From positions 833,754-897,753 of the forward strand of contig JAGQDJ010000019.1 in NCBI GenBank assembly GCA_022885665.1: a stretch of DNA of 64,000 nucleotides, given 5' to 3'. The DNA comes from Triops longicaudatus. Lineage: Eukaryota; Arthropoda; Branchiopoda; Notostraca; Triopsidae. The translations under genes were made by a program, and so were the position numbers. Below, one piece after another: positions 13,201 through 25,033 of the stretch (the first letter of the stretch is position 1; the number at the start of each line of letters is the position of its first letter). The notes under the pieces are model-generated. The model ran no database searches and had not been told where the DNA came from. It was given only the letters and a program-made list of their open reading frames with translations.

Positions 13201-15782
13201 GACTGGTCAGCCAAGATTGAAACCATTTAAAGTTCACCAGAGTTCACTGAACTTGTTGGAAATCTTGAAGGGTAACGTTGTTTATAAACAGGAAAAAAAC
13301 TTGCCGAAATTGTAGCGAATACTTTCCAAATGGGGAGCAACAAGTACCAACGGAATGAAGGAATGAATCACTACTATTCTTCGCATACGAGTCAGGACTC
13401 GAGTAGGTGTTAAAAAAGACCTGTCCGCTGGGAAGATCCGAGTCCAACTACTGCTATGTTGATCTGCCTGGACCAGGTGGAGCTCCTTAAGTTCTGCAAG
13501 TTTCCTGGTTTGGCTGTCAAGCGTACCGTTCACGAAAAGGAAAAAGCCCATCCGGTGGTGATGGGGGGGATCAAAGAGTAGCCTGCAGCAAAGGCGCACT
13601 TGATTTTTTCCGCCAAAAGCTCTGATTTAATTGAAAAGGAACTTTGGGGACAAAGGTAATTGGGCGCACACGGAGCAGGAAGAATAACGGAACCCGGTGG
13701 TTGCTGGAATGCAAAGAGCTTTTCTCTCGCAGCATCTTATTTATATAAAGGGAACTTGTTTTAACTTTCTCCTCCGCGGTAATCTCTTTTTGACTTATTA
13801 AACTTATAGTTTCACCCATCACCTTCGGTCACGAAGTATTTGCGCGCTAGCAGGTGACCAGTGGAGAATAGCAAGGCTCCTTGAGTCAACGATGGTACTT
13901 TTGGCAGCAGATCTGGCTTTTGACGGCTGAACTCGAATTACGGGTGAAAGGATGGTACGGATGGGATCGAGAGTTGTCCGAAGATACACTGTTTTGTTTC
14001 TCTCGCTTTGAAGTTTTAGCTTCTTTTTTGAATAAAAAAGGCGTCCTTGCTTTTCCTTTAAAGATAACTAGAGAAAGTTCAACCACAGAAGTAAACAGGT
14101 TAGCAAACTCTGAAGTCGCAACTAACGATCCAAGAATGGGAAAGCGAAGCGGCCCAATGGGTTCCGAGTATTCATTTAGAGAGGAACACAATTAACGCTG
14201 AAAAGACAGTTGACGTACAGCAGAAGTGAGACGACTCAAGTTAAAATGACGTGTCTACGCACGTGAGGCTCGTTTTCTGTATCGGGTGTGACCTACCGAA
14301 GTCCTTTATTTGGAGCACGCAAAATTCAACTCAGTGATGTCCGCAAAAAAAGCAGTATTCTACGCGTAAAAAAAAAAACGGAATAAGTGAAGTCAACCTT
14401 TTTACAGAAGGTTTCAAGAAATGACGAACTAGTCAGTGTGGTACTGTATTTAGGGTATTTTAGAAAAGTAGTACAGTAACAGTGTGTACTATACACAATG
14501 CTGACCTTAGGAATCTAGAACACTTAAGAACCAAGAGTTGCACCCCTGAGCCCGTTATACGCGTTTTCTATTGACAAATTAGCGTAACAAACTCTTCTGA
14601 GCATTCGAAAATAAACGAATGGGAAATATGGCTCGCATGCAACTCGCGGTACACAACGTGAATTGTCCGAATCAAGGCCGTCTTTCCCACAAGAATGCGA
14701 TTTTGTTAGCTTATCTTGTCTACCCATTCACAAACCAAATCACAAAATAAGGTCTCCGTATGTTTACCTAATTTTCTCATTTAAATACACGCATGATTTA
14801 TAGATAGCATTTGTACGTTCAGGTACAAAAGCGCACCACAATTTTCTCGCAGATTTTGTGGTCTTCTAAAACGCTTTTCGTACAATATGATTCAGAAAGC
14901 TCAAAATGTTATAAGGACTTGAGAGACTTCCTGTCACTATTCATTTCCATGCAAAGTTCTGAAGCAATACGAACGGCCTAGGCTTTCTGCTATTAGAGAC
15001 AGGTATAATAATCACTTCAAGTCAATACCTGATCTGACCTAGTCCCAAGAGTGCCAAATAAGCGACCGCAAATTTTAGGATTATTTATATAATTCACCCG
15101 GAAATTATTTCCCTGCCATTACTGTTAGCGCCGATATTGTTGAACAAGCCGTGGCTAGAATGAACTTTTGAGGTTATGCTAATTAAAAATGTGCGTAGGC
15201 AACGCCGTCCCTTTTCTATGCTTGTCGAGTTACAGCTGGTTTGGAAATTGGGCGAAACGCTAGGTCGCTTGGTACTGAATGCGCAGACGTGGAGATGTTT
15301 CGTTATGTTACGTTATTTGAAGACCTTGTCATCATTTACACCGTTACATGCATGAGAACAGATGTCGAGGTCACGTGGTAGGACAAATACAAACGACTAC
15401 CACTTACCATAAGTAAAGGCCGTGTCGTGCCGCGTTGTTTCCGTACCTTCCTTAAATGATTCCGTTTAGAAAAGAACAGCGTGTTTAAACGCCATATTTC
15501 AGCTGCATACAACTTAATAATACAAGGCCTTGGGACCGCATTCGTGGCCACGAACGCAACAGTATTATCATATCAAGGAAGTTTATGAACGCACATGATA
15601 ACATATGTCGCAACAACTTGAAATGTTACGGGCCTCCAAAATAATATACTAGAGTCATCTATACGTAAACATTAAAACCATTTCTGGTCTCCTGCTTTAC
15701 CTAGAAGGAAAAATCCCTCAAAACGGTTTAATAACGTTGGTATTTTGTGACTAGTAAATTAATTGCAGCACCTCCATTCAGA
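10220..15782. other. Intergenic gap between SMPD1 and TXNL1
   Basis: No recognisable coding exons were found over 5.5 kb. Open frames at 10402-10614, 13282-13822 and 13881-14195 have no family features, and the last overlaps an open frame of similar length on the opposite strand. The gap contains one small inverted-repeat element (11567-11747) and a T8A13 homopolymer block at 10645-10665. The bases just upstream of 10219 should hold the SMPD1 promoter; no clear element was identified. Confidence 0.5.
11567..11747. mobile_element. 181-bp pogo/Tigger-like MITE
   Basis: The left end CAGTAGAATCTCGTTATA and the right end TATAACGAGATTTTATTG are inverted copies with two mismatches over 18 bp. The left end is preceded by TA. 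On the right the expected TA is TT, so the target duplication is imperfect. The interior is non-coding and contains further TATA-rich palindromic sequence. The terminal sequence resembles the CAGTAGAACCTCG-type ends of pogo/Tigger elements. Confidence 0.65.
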
Positions 15783-16974
15783 ATGGTTAAAATAATTGCC
15801 GAAGATTCGCAGTTTATCCCAGAGTTAAACTCTGCAGGCACAAAGCTTGTCATCGTCGATTTCACTGCGAGCTGGTAAGCCGAAATACTTATCGTTTGAA
15901 AATTCTTACCTATGTTAGTGAACGATTTGCTAATTCGCAGGTGTGGTCCATGTCAGAGGATAGCTCCTGTTTTTGAGCAACTGTCTACTAAGTATCCAAG
16001 GGCCGTTTTCCTAAAAGTAGACGTGGATCAGTGTCCCGAAACGGCTGGATCGAATGGCGTCACGGCTATGCCTACTTTTATCTTCTTCCGTAACAAGGTA
16101 CTGTACTTTTATTTCTTTGAATTCCTAGAAAAATCCTTCATAAAATATAGTTTAAAAATGCAATAACTTGTTCTCTTTGACATAGACAAAAATTGATCGT
16201 TTGCAAGGTGCGAACCCTGATGCTTTAGAGCAGAAAATTAAGCAACATTATGGTTCTGAAGAAGCCGGTGAGGAAGATAGTGCCGTTCAAGGACACGTAC
16301 GTACATTTCGCACCACATATAATGAATTTTCTAACTATTGAGTACTTCTACAGCTAGATCTTACGACCTTTATTGAGAAATCGGGTTGCGAGTGCCTGAA
16401 CGAATCTGACGACCATACCTTAGCCGGTTGCCTAACAAGTAATCCGGGCTATTTGGAATCCGATTGCGACGAACAAGTGAAGAAATCCTCTTATCTACTC
16501 TTAAATTTTGAATAAAGTATTATATTTCTTATTTTAGCTCATAATTTCCTTAGCCTTCAATCAAGCTGTCAAAATCCATTCGTTGAGAATTAAAGCTCCG
16601 GCAGACAAAGGACCCAAGACGTTGCGCTTGTTCATTAACCAACCGCGGACTTTGGATTTTGATGCCGCAGAAGGCGCTCAACCTGTCCAGGAGCTTGTGT
16701 ATGTTATCTTGAATTAATTTTCATTCTGCGAAAAAATTGGCTAATTTGTTATGAAACGTTCAGACTTGGACCTAAGGACCTTGACGGCACGCCAGTGCCT
16801 GTTCGCTACGTCAAATTTCAGAACGTGAAAACGTTGTTGATTTTCGTGAAGGATAACCAAGGCGGTGGCGAAGTGACACGCATTGATCAATTGTCTGTGA
16901 TTGGCTCCCCATTGTCAACTACCAATATGCAAGACTTCAAACGCATCGCTGGCAAGAAGGGTGAAAGCCACTAA
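15783..16974 (+). CDS. TXNL1: Thioredoxin-like protein 1 (thioredoxin plus PITH domain)
   Basis: Six exons (15783-15874, 15941-16097, 16186-16296, 16354-16476, 16538-16698, 16764-16974) give 855 bp, 284 residues, close to the vertebrate length of about 289. The N-terminal thioredoxin fold has the redox motif WCGPC at residues 31-35, with intron 1 splitting the tryptophan codon. From about residue 113 a PITH domain follows, recognised by the stretch YLESDCDEQ, the block RYVKFQNV and the ending KRIAGKKGESH. TXNL1 is a cytosolic/nuclear redox protein associated with the 26S proteasome. All splice phases agree. The next gene converges with its stop only 91 bp away, so the two 3' UTRs must overlap or be very short. 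Confidence 0.96.
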
Positions 16975-17065
16975 AAAAGGGAAAGACCGTAATCGATGGG
17001 TTTATCTTCGCTGGGGCGCTTACATTGTAATTTGTTTTCGGCTCTATACACAGTGTTTTTCACTA

Positions 17066-19576
17066 TCACCAGTAGCGCCATTCATTCCCTCGATTTGACA
17101 CACCATTGCGCTTGCTTTTCACTTGAGTCCGTTTCAGTTTCTTTTCCGCAGCTTTCCTTTCCAATGGGGGAATATGCAATTCGAGCAATTTCGAGTCACT
17201 AATAGGTATCCTTCGTACCTCGGTGGACTTAACTTCAGAAACCGTGCGTTTGACATCGATATACGCGGCTTGCGCAGCGTTTGCAGTTGCAGCTTCTTCT
17301 CTGCCGAGTTGGCCGTCTTCTCCGTTAAAAAGACTGCGAACTTCAAAGTTTGCTGCTACGGAACCTACAATTTTCGCAGTTTGGCCGTAGCCGGTTTGTA
17401 GTAGCGCTAAGAGTCCCCATTCTGGAGTATTAGGAGGCTCTGGATCGGCTTCTAGTCGCCACAGCGCTGATCTCGCTTCGCTCACGAGACGTTCTACCTC
17501 TTCTACGCTGACGTTCTTGCTAACGTTCAACTCACGTTCTAAAGGATTCTGGATATAAAGGGGACTGTACTCGGGTTTTGTTAATGCTTGGCCCCAAACT
17601 AAGGATATTCCTTTGTCGCGGAAGCTGAATCCTTCGATGAATCGGAAGAATTCGAACAACAATTCTTCACAGGTTTCCGTGTTCTCTGAAGAAGGAATTT
17701 TGCGGATATCACGAAGAAATGTGCAATTAATGCCTTCAGTCGTTCTGTTATCCGATGGGCCTACATAAAAAGTCATACTTATTAGATTATACATATATTT
17801 AGTTTAGGGTGTCTTACCAGCTTTCTGAATTAGATAGTTTAACGGTGACAAAATAGGCTTTGGCCGACTCTGTAAGAAATACAAGACTAATAACGTCAAG
17901 GAGAAGTTGGTCACCCAACGTCCGGGAACTGGGCTAGTTATACGCGCAGCCTTCGCCCAATGTCGGACGGCAAATACTAAAGGTTTTACCCTCGGATCGC
18001 AACAGCCGTAGATGTAAAGAAGTTCAGACATGTAAACGCCAGATCTAAAGAAAGACGTTATTAAGATGCACTTCCATGTTTTGAAATCAAAGAGTAACAA
18101 AAAATTCTAACGACCACAACACCCAAAAGAGTATTAATCAAAGAAACGTTGCTATAACGCCACGTCTTTCGTTCTATCAATCTCTTGCGGTTGATCACGG
18201 GGCGTATTGCCTACTGAAGTTAATATTCTTATGGATATTTTGCCAGGTAAGGATTATTAACAGGCTTCATGGTCTTCAAGCAAGGACTCACAAGTTTGAC
18301 ATCGATAAATCACATTCCAGACCCGTAAACTCTTGTTGGTATTTGACTATAGGCACGCGCGCTTGAAGAATTCGCTTAATCTAGAGCAGGTAAGATATTA
18401 CGTTCCGGAAAAAATCCATATATATATCTAACTAACTTGTACACAACCGGGTACAAATCCTTGAAGGATGTCTCCAAGCAACTCCATGTGCCTCTGAACT
18501 TGCAAGCGACCATTTGCATAGGCAGGTTTGGCTTGAAAAACAAGTCTTGAGTTATTTTGAGCTGCATTACTTTGTAACACATGTTCCTACGATAGAAAGA
18601 AGACACAAAATTAATTTTGAAACTTGTAAAGAACAAGGTAATTCAAAAACAGTTCAGTTACTTTTTTTCCGTCAAGACTAAGAACCATATCTAAATCAGC
18701 CGCGTTCTTTCCATAACCATTTATAGAGGAACCAAAGGGTAGAACTAAGGCATGAGGGAAGATTCCAGAAAGGGCAGTTTCTACTTGGTGGCACGTAAGA
18801 AATCGCAGCCGACGAGCCAGGTCCGTCATCTGAAGGCCCGAACACAGAATGCGCATTTGCTCGTCAATCTAAGAAGCGAATGGTTTAAGAATACTTGAGT
18901 CGCTGTGCAATAATACCGAATTGGCTTTTTGCATCATGCCATGCAGTTCTGGCTCAGAAGCAACAGGATTTCCCAATAGCTCGGGCAACTCAGAAGACGC
19001 TCTTCTTGAATTAGTAGACTTCTCTTGAGCTTTCAGCCACAAAAACGGTGAATATGCCGGGATGACTTCTTGGTCGTTTATATGGCGAGTATGGGCCAGT
19101 AACTTGCGTACTTCGTCTTTTGATGCAAACTCGACCAGAATAAAGTTCTGAAAATCGAGTATTTTCTCCCATAGAATAAAATTTGAATTTAAAACGAAAT
19201 GTGTTATTACTTTGCCGGAAACCGTGTAATGAAACATTTTATTAATGCTGCCATACTGACTGCAAGTATTTGCCAAATCTCTCGAAGATTGCGAGGAGCT
19301 TGTTTGCACAACGACGCTTCGGCTTGCTTGCTGTCTACACTGGGTCAGGAGCAATTCAAACGATACAACATTACTCTCTCGTTTTTCCAGTCCTTCCGTG
19401 CTATCAACGGTTGTGTCCGGGTGCTCTTTTTCAGAAGACGTTCTTCGTCTAAGCCTCGAATCATTATGAAAATATGTACAACTACTTAGGTTCTGAAATG
19501 CGTGTAGGGACTTTCCCAAACAAATACCCTTTTGTCTTACAGAAGCGCACGAAAAATACACACCAAAGTAAGACAT
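17066..19576 (-). CDS. MTPAP: Mitochondrial poly(A) polymerase
   Basis: Seven exons (19576-19211, 19147-18917, 18868-18662, 18586-18437, 18380-18292, 18044-17818, 17760-17066) give 1965 bp, 654 residues. The enzyme adds poly(A) tails to mitochondrial mRNAs. The N-terminus is basic and hydroxylated, as in a mitochondrial presequence. An RRM-like domain lies near residues 105-145. The nucleotidyltransferase signature GSSINGYG (245-252) leads to catalytic Asp 257 and 259, with the third likely Asp 342 in LECDLSM. The PAP-associated region carries SELLYIYG and WVTNFSLT. A basic C-terminal extension ends in a WRYW-type tail. Intron 2 is only 48 bp. Intron 1 is 63 bp with no in-frame stop, so its retention would keep the frame. 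Confidence 0.93.
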
Positions 19577-20286
19577 TCTAGGTTTTTATTTACATGTCGC
19601 GATTTACACGTGAGGAGATCCTAGTGAGCCCAATATGTGGTATAAAAACTCAATGCCAGATGACGTTTTCCTGGCGCGAAACTTACAATTCTGAACAATT
19701 CGACAAGGCAAAGGATTTGAAGAACGCAGGATTTCTGCACTCTTATAATTCAATGAATATTGAATTATAAGAGTGAAAGTTGCGACTTAGGTAAAATTTG
19801 CAAAAAGATAATAATTACACCTGCATTAAATTCAATAATACCATAAGGATCGGATGTGATACTCAAATAATATTTCGCTATCCCATACGGAAATATCAGC
19901 AGGACCTTTCAACCCAACCTGTTTTTGTACGATTTTTATTCTTTAAAAAAACCTCCCCAGGTAATTCAACATTGGAAACTTTTGCGGCTTCAGATCTCGA
20001 AGCTCGTATTCCACTATCATGCGAAACCTAATATTGGCTCCGACGCAAAAGGGACTAGGACAACTTCCCTTATGTGACGCCAAGGACAAGGTAATCCCCC
20101 CTACGCTCGCTTATCTCGCGGCCCATTCTCTCGTTGCACTTCGCCGTGAATACACGAGCAGAACTTTGGACACACAACGCTAACGTATGTAAGCATCCGT
20201 GTGTATCAAGCTGCTTTCCTAATTTACTCCTCCAGAGTTTGTGTTGCGTGCTGGGGATTTTGCGTCGTTTTACAAAGCAGTGCAAC
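19577..20286. promoter_or_regulatory. Divergent intergenic region MTPAP / SDR
   Basis: The start codons of two divergent genes are 710 bp apart (558 bp if the SDR begins at 20134), so one shared or bidirectional promoter region is likely. No TATA box or other element stands out. A long perfect palindrome occupies 19738-19775. Confidence 0.4.
19738..19775. repeat. 38-bp hairpin palindrome
   Basis: Two perfect 17-bp arms (CACTCTTATAATTCAAT and its reverse complement) flank a GAAT spacer. The block is AT-rich and lies between two divergent genes. No longer element with this repeat as its end was seen. Confidence 0.85.
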
Positions 20287-22500
20287 ATGATGTCGTGGTT
20301 TCAAGGACCTCGCTGTCTCTCACGAACTAGGTTAGATGGCAAAGTGGCAGTTATTACCGGAGCTAACACAGGTATCGGCAAGGAGACCGCGCGTGAGTTA
20401 TCAAAGAGAGGTAAGGTACTGCATATACAGTCTACTTGGTAAACGATAAATTCGGTACTCTCGATCCTTGATAAACAGGGCAATAAAAACTTCCTTACGG
20501 TCCGACATTTCCTTTGGAAATGTCGTTTCAAGCAGAATCTGGCCTGAGGGCAAAACAACATCGTGCGACGCTTATTCGTGTGACAAAATTTTGTAGCAAA
20601 CACAAACGAAAACCTTAATATGAGTAAAAAAAAGATGCATCTATAACTTAGAAGAATTTCTGCAAATGTCAACCCTGTTCTTTACGTAATAGAATTGCCC
20701 GTATTTTTGAGTACGGACGGTTTTCCTCACATCGTGTTGGGTCCTTTCACATGAAAATCTTGTATTTATAAAATTGTGGAAATCAAGGGTGATGTTCATA
20801 TAAGAATACACGTAAGCAAGGACTAAGCCTCGGTAATAGGGAAAATGCTGAATAGCAACGTAAACGTTCGCTTCACTGAACGGTGCTGTTTTTTTTTTTC
20901 AAATTATCAAGGATCGTGCATCGATTTTCTTCTTGTGGTTTCCTACAACAATACCTTGACATACTACTATGCATTATATAATCTACCAAACTGTTGAATT
21001 GTTTCAGTCCTTACTTTCTTGCGAACAGTCGTACTTATGAGAATCTGATCAAGATTCATCAAGCATGAGCTTGCCCTTCAACTGGGAATTGAGGATTGAA
21101 TACAAATTTAGCTTCTCGATAACTGCGAACAGTGTGGTTAATATTTTGTGTAATATTGACAAAGAAAGAGTTTGAATCAAACTGTCTTTGTCTTCGTTTT
21201 TTTTTTTTTAATCTGAAACAAGTTTGAAATGCCTCAGTCGACAGCTAATAAGGATATCACCGTGGAAGGTAACGTAACAATAAAATTTGTTAACAAATAC
21301 CATCATAAAATCCCGGTGTATCCAGTTGTAGCTTGTAGCAGTTCCTGGTGCAGTTAAGCTATCATAGAAAACAAACGAAATTCTAAGAGCCGTAATTGTC
21401 CATAATTAATGCGTCCCAGACGCGTTTTGACAGAAGGTGTCTGCCAAAATTTGAAGGTGTCGAGCTGAATTATTTATTCTATCATTGCTGTCTTTTTTAT
21501 ATTTTCTATACAACATTCTCTTGGTCATATAGGCGCTCGTGTAATTTTGGCTTGTCGGGATCTGAAAAAAGCAGAAGAAGCAGCCGCAGAAATAATAAAC
21601 GAAACAGGTGGTCAAGTCAAAACTCTACAACTCGACTTAGCCTCGCTGAAGTCCATTCGTACTGCTGCTGAAGAACTCCGGCAGTCCGAGAATCAAATTC
21701 ATATCCTTATCAACAATGCCGGTATTATGATGTGTCCTGCGTGGAAAACAGAAGATGGCTTCGAGATGCAATTTGGAGTCAATCACTTGGGTCATTTTCT
21801 GTGGACTCATTTGCTCCTCGATATCGTGAAACTGTCTGCTCCTTCTCGCATTATCGTCCTTTCTTCGCTGGCACATTCTCGTAAGAAATTAAAAATTTGG
21901 CCAAATTTCAGAAGCTGCTAAATTTTTGTTACGTTTTACCCGGTCAGACGGAAAGATACACTTTGATGACTTAATGCTCGAAAAGAAATACGATCCCCAC
22001 GTTTCTTACTGCCAAAGCAAGCTGGCCAATGTGCTCTTCGCCCGTGAATTGGCGCGCCGTCTGGCAGGTTTGAATGTCTTGACGGATTACTGAAAATTTG
22101 GCTCAATAACTGTCTGCTTTCTTCTAGGTTGTGGGGTAACTGTGTACTCTTTGCATCCTGGAGTTGTTAAAACGGAACTGGCCCGTCATTTAGACCAAAC
22201 GCTGGGTTCGATGCTCACTTATTTGTTCCATTGGGCATCGAATTACTTCTTTAAAACAGCGGAAATGGGGGCACAGACAACCCTCCACTGTGCATTAGAC
22301 GAATCCTTGGCCAATGAATCAGGGAAATATTATAGGTAAGGAAATTGTAGGAAAGAAATTGTCGTTCTTTATTATGTTAATTTTGAATTATTCCAAGTGA
22401 TTGTGCGGAGAAACAGCCATCATGTCGCGCCTTGGACGATGAAGCTGCAAAGAAGCTTTGGGAAATTAGCGAAAAACTGGTTGGAATAGACAAATCGTAA
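20287..22500 (+). CDS. Short-chain dehydrogenase, retinol dehydrogenase 11-14 type
   Basis: Exons 20287-20410, 21533-21880, 21948-22067, 22128-22335 and 22398-22500 give 300 residues with matching phases. The cofactor motif TGANTGIG is at 24-31, NNAG at 102-105 and the catalytic YCQSK at 178-182 after the active-site serine stretch VLSSLAHS. The block HPGVVKTEL is typical of the RDH11/12/13/14 group, NADP-dependent enzymes that reduce retinaldehyde or other lipid aldehydes. The frame is open upstream to an ATG at 20134, which would add 51 residues including a hydrophobic, cysteine-rich segment. RDH11-type proteins often have an N-terminal membrane anchor, so that start is a real alternative. 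Intron 1 is unusually long here (1122 bp). Confidence 0.9.
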
Positions 22501-22931
22501 AAGATTTTAAATCAAAAGAAAAATACATTGGACCAATTTAGACACAAACCAGAATTGTCTGTATAACTTAATCAGCGTCAGTGACACTTCATGTCTTTGC
22601 AAAGAATTTCTCTAATTAAATTACTTATGTCAAGCCCCAATTGTCATGAAACGACCTACATAAATACCTACAATGCTCCACTTTAATCACTGTTGGTCAT
22701 ATCTCTCTTCTCAGTCAAGTTTATGCAACAGAATCTGTCAAATTCCCGTGGAATAGTTTTTTTTTAAAGTATAACATAAATGTTTCCCGAAGAAAAGCAG
22801 AGACTTCAAGGGTCACATGAAGGGTTGGGAGACTGGGCGCAGCCAAAAAGCTACTTTTATATATATAATTGCCACAGTAAACGAAATCTGATGTAGGTGG
22901 CCTTTAAATACCCCTAAAAAACTATAACGCC
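22501..22931. other. Convergent 3' region of SDR and ACBD3
   Basis: Two genes end toward each other across 431 bp of AT-rich sequence. No canonical AATAAA was found on either strand near the stops. No coding potential was seen. Confidence 0.5.
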
Positions 22932-24653
22932 TCAACGCGTATAGTAAACTCGATAGTAAAGCGTTTTGGATCGCCACAGACTATACGAATTGTCGAACTT
23001 GAGTAAATATACACCTCTACCGGGGTAAGGATGACTCCCCGCGTACACCTCCTCCTGACAATCCCTCCGATATACAGGAATAATAATGCTAACTGGAGGA
23101 CGTGAAGGGTCGTCCACAACAGCTTTGGTTATGGACCCGCCTTCCACATCCAAAGCAGGGACAGCTGTATAAATGAAAAATAAATAAATAAGTAAATAAA
23201 AAAAGAGCCAAGAAAAAGCTTTTTTATGTTCTTAAATTACCAGTATCTTCATCGTCTTCGTCGTCCTCATCTTCGCTTTCCGATATGTGAACAGAGACTT
23301 GTTGATCTTGTGGTTCGCTCCATTCAAAGTATAATCCAAATCCGATGTCATAACCGTCAGTGGCAAATTCCCAAAAGATGCACGAGCCTTCTGGGTGGGT
23401 CGGCACTCTTACGGTGACAGTTTCGCCATGACCAACCTTCAAAACGGCATCTTTTCCTTCTTGGCGTATGGAAGCTTTAAAGTCGACGATGTCCTTGCGA
23501 GTCCACATTGAAGCTGGAGCGAGGGCTAAAGTTTCCTCTACATGAACAGGCAGTATAATTTACATGAAAGATGACAACAATGGCTTATCAAACCTTCTTG
23601 TTGATCTTCGGTCTCTGGTTCTGGCTTGGGCGGAGCTTCCCATACTTTAAGCGTCTCAGCTTCCCCGCTTAAGTGTTGTTGTTGTTGCAGCTGCAACATA
23701 TATTGCTTGTAATGTTGTTCTTGCAATTGGCGTATAAGTACAGCTTGCTAAAAACAGATACAGATGTTCAAAGGTACTGCGCAGTTATAGTGTAGCGTAA
23801 CTACCTCGTCTGGATTGTCAGGGTATTGCTGCTCCGCATACGCTTTAAATTGTAAATATGTTTGCTGGTTTAAGGCCTCTTTGATTTGCCTCCGTTTTTC
23901 TTCTTGTTCTTTTAATTCTTCCTCCTCCTTCCGTTTCAACTCCTCCAACTGTCTTTGCTTTTCCTCTTCTTCTTTCCTGCAAGTGTTCCCCATTAAAGCA
24001 TTGCAATACAACAAAGTCTCGCCAAAAACACAAACCTTTTTCTTTCCTTAATCTCGAGATCCTGTTTGTGGGCTTCGATATACGGTCGGAACAATGGGCA
24101 GCTAATATCCAAAGTTTCGATAAAAGATACCATGGCAGATTCCTTTGACATATTTCCTAGTTTGGCCCATGCAAGCCTGAAGAAAGTTAGTTTTTTTTTA
24201 TCAAACGATATCTGCTGCTTTATTCGAAATGTACAAAAATAAACAATACCTCCTATCTCTTCCAACGACGTCTAAAACTCCAACTTCGCCGCCTTTGTCG
24301 AGAACGAAACTTCCGTGAGCTATTTGCTGCGTGTAGGCGATCAGAAGACATTTTTGCTCGTAGTTTAAATGCACAGCTTTTCCTTCTTTCTCTACAGGAT
24401 ACAAAAGGATACAAATACATCATCAATGGACACGTCGACAAACCGGAAGGACCATTAAGGAAATAGCAATTATCGTGAGCAATTTACCTTTATAAAATCG
24501 AAGAGCAAGACGATATAAGTCCGAAAGTGAAAATCCCCATACTTCTAAGTACTTGCTATTCAAATGAATAACATCTTGATCACTGCTGCTGTCGTTTAAA
24601 CTTGTTTCTTGCATTCCGTTTCGAAGAACAACAGTTGACGTATTGACCGCCAT
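22932..24653 (-). CDS. ACBD3: Golgi protein ACBD3/GCP60 (ACB plus GOLD domains)
   Basis: Seven exons (24653-24488, 24391-24250, 24176-24036, 23976-23805, 23747-23594, 23537-23241, 23164-22932) give 1305 bp, 434 residues. ACBD3 is a peripheral Golgi scaffold that binds giantin and recruits PI4K-beta. An acyl-CoA-binding domain covers about 33-145 and includes WAKLGNMSKESAM. A Lys/Glu/Arg-rich coiled coil and a glutamine-rich segment (about 150-245, with RQLQEQHYKQYM) follow. The GOLD domain starts near residue 270 (MWTRKDI) and carries VTVRVPTH, FWEFATD and, at the extreme C-terminus, a highly conserved block ending YYRVYYTR. An acidic run of Asp/Glu interrupts the GOLD domain, as in other members. 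All phases fit. It is shorter than the vertebrate protein (about 528) through a shorter coiled-coil region. Confidence 0.97.
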
Positions 24654-24820
24654 TGTTGATGACAGAAAATAAGATTCTTAGAAACTGCCCGCTAGATGCT
24701 AGCACTAATCTATCAAGGTTTCTAATATCCTTGCTAATCTAAAGCAGAATGTATTCGACGCGGAGACGATTTACGCAGAACGATTTACGTAATGTAGCCT
24801 ATTTGTCAAACAGTTATATA

Positions 24821-25033
24821 CAGTCAAAGCCCCTTATTCAGGGGGGATACGCTTCGGGAGGATCCATGGACAAAAAAAAAAAAAAAACACGAAAGAGGAA
24901 TGAAAAATTACATTGAAAGATAGGCATGCGTTCCAAATTTCGATTTAAAAAAATCAGAAAAAGATATTCAGTAGACTGGGGTGTTTGGGGGAGGAGGGGG
25001 CCATTGAGGGAGACCCCTTAATTAAGCGAACTG
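24821..25033. mobile_element. 213-bp MITE-like element with TA duplications
   Basis: The left end CAGTCAAAGCCCCTTATT and right end CCCCTTAATTAAGCGAACTG are imperfect inverted copies: CAGT/ACTG termini plus CTTA-T-AGGGG cores. TA flanks both sides. The interior holds a 16-A run (about 24871-24886) and no coding sequence. The ends resemble Tigger/pogo termini, but the match is degraded. It lies about 170 bp upstream of the ACBD3 start codon, so it may contribute to that promoter region. Confidence 0.5.

Noticed and set aside
13881..14195. Overlapping frames of over 100 codons on both strands
   Set aside because: Open on both strands with no family features; likely a chance low-stop region.
20134..20286. 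Upstream ATG as the definite SDR start
   Set aside because: In-frame and possible, but the ATG at 20287 is close to the usual spacing before the dehydrogenase core; kept only as an alternative.
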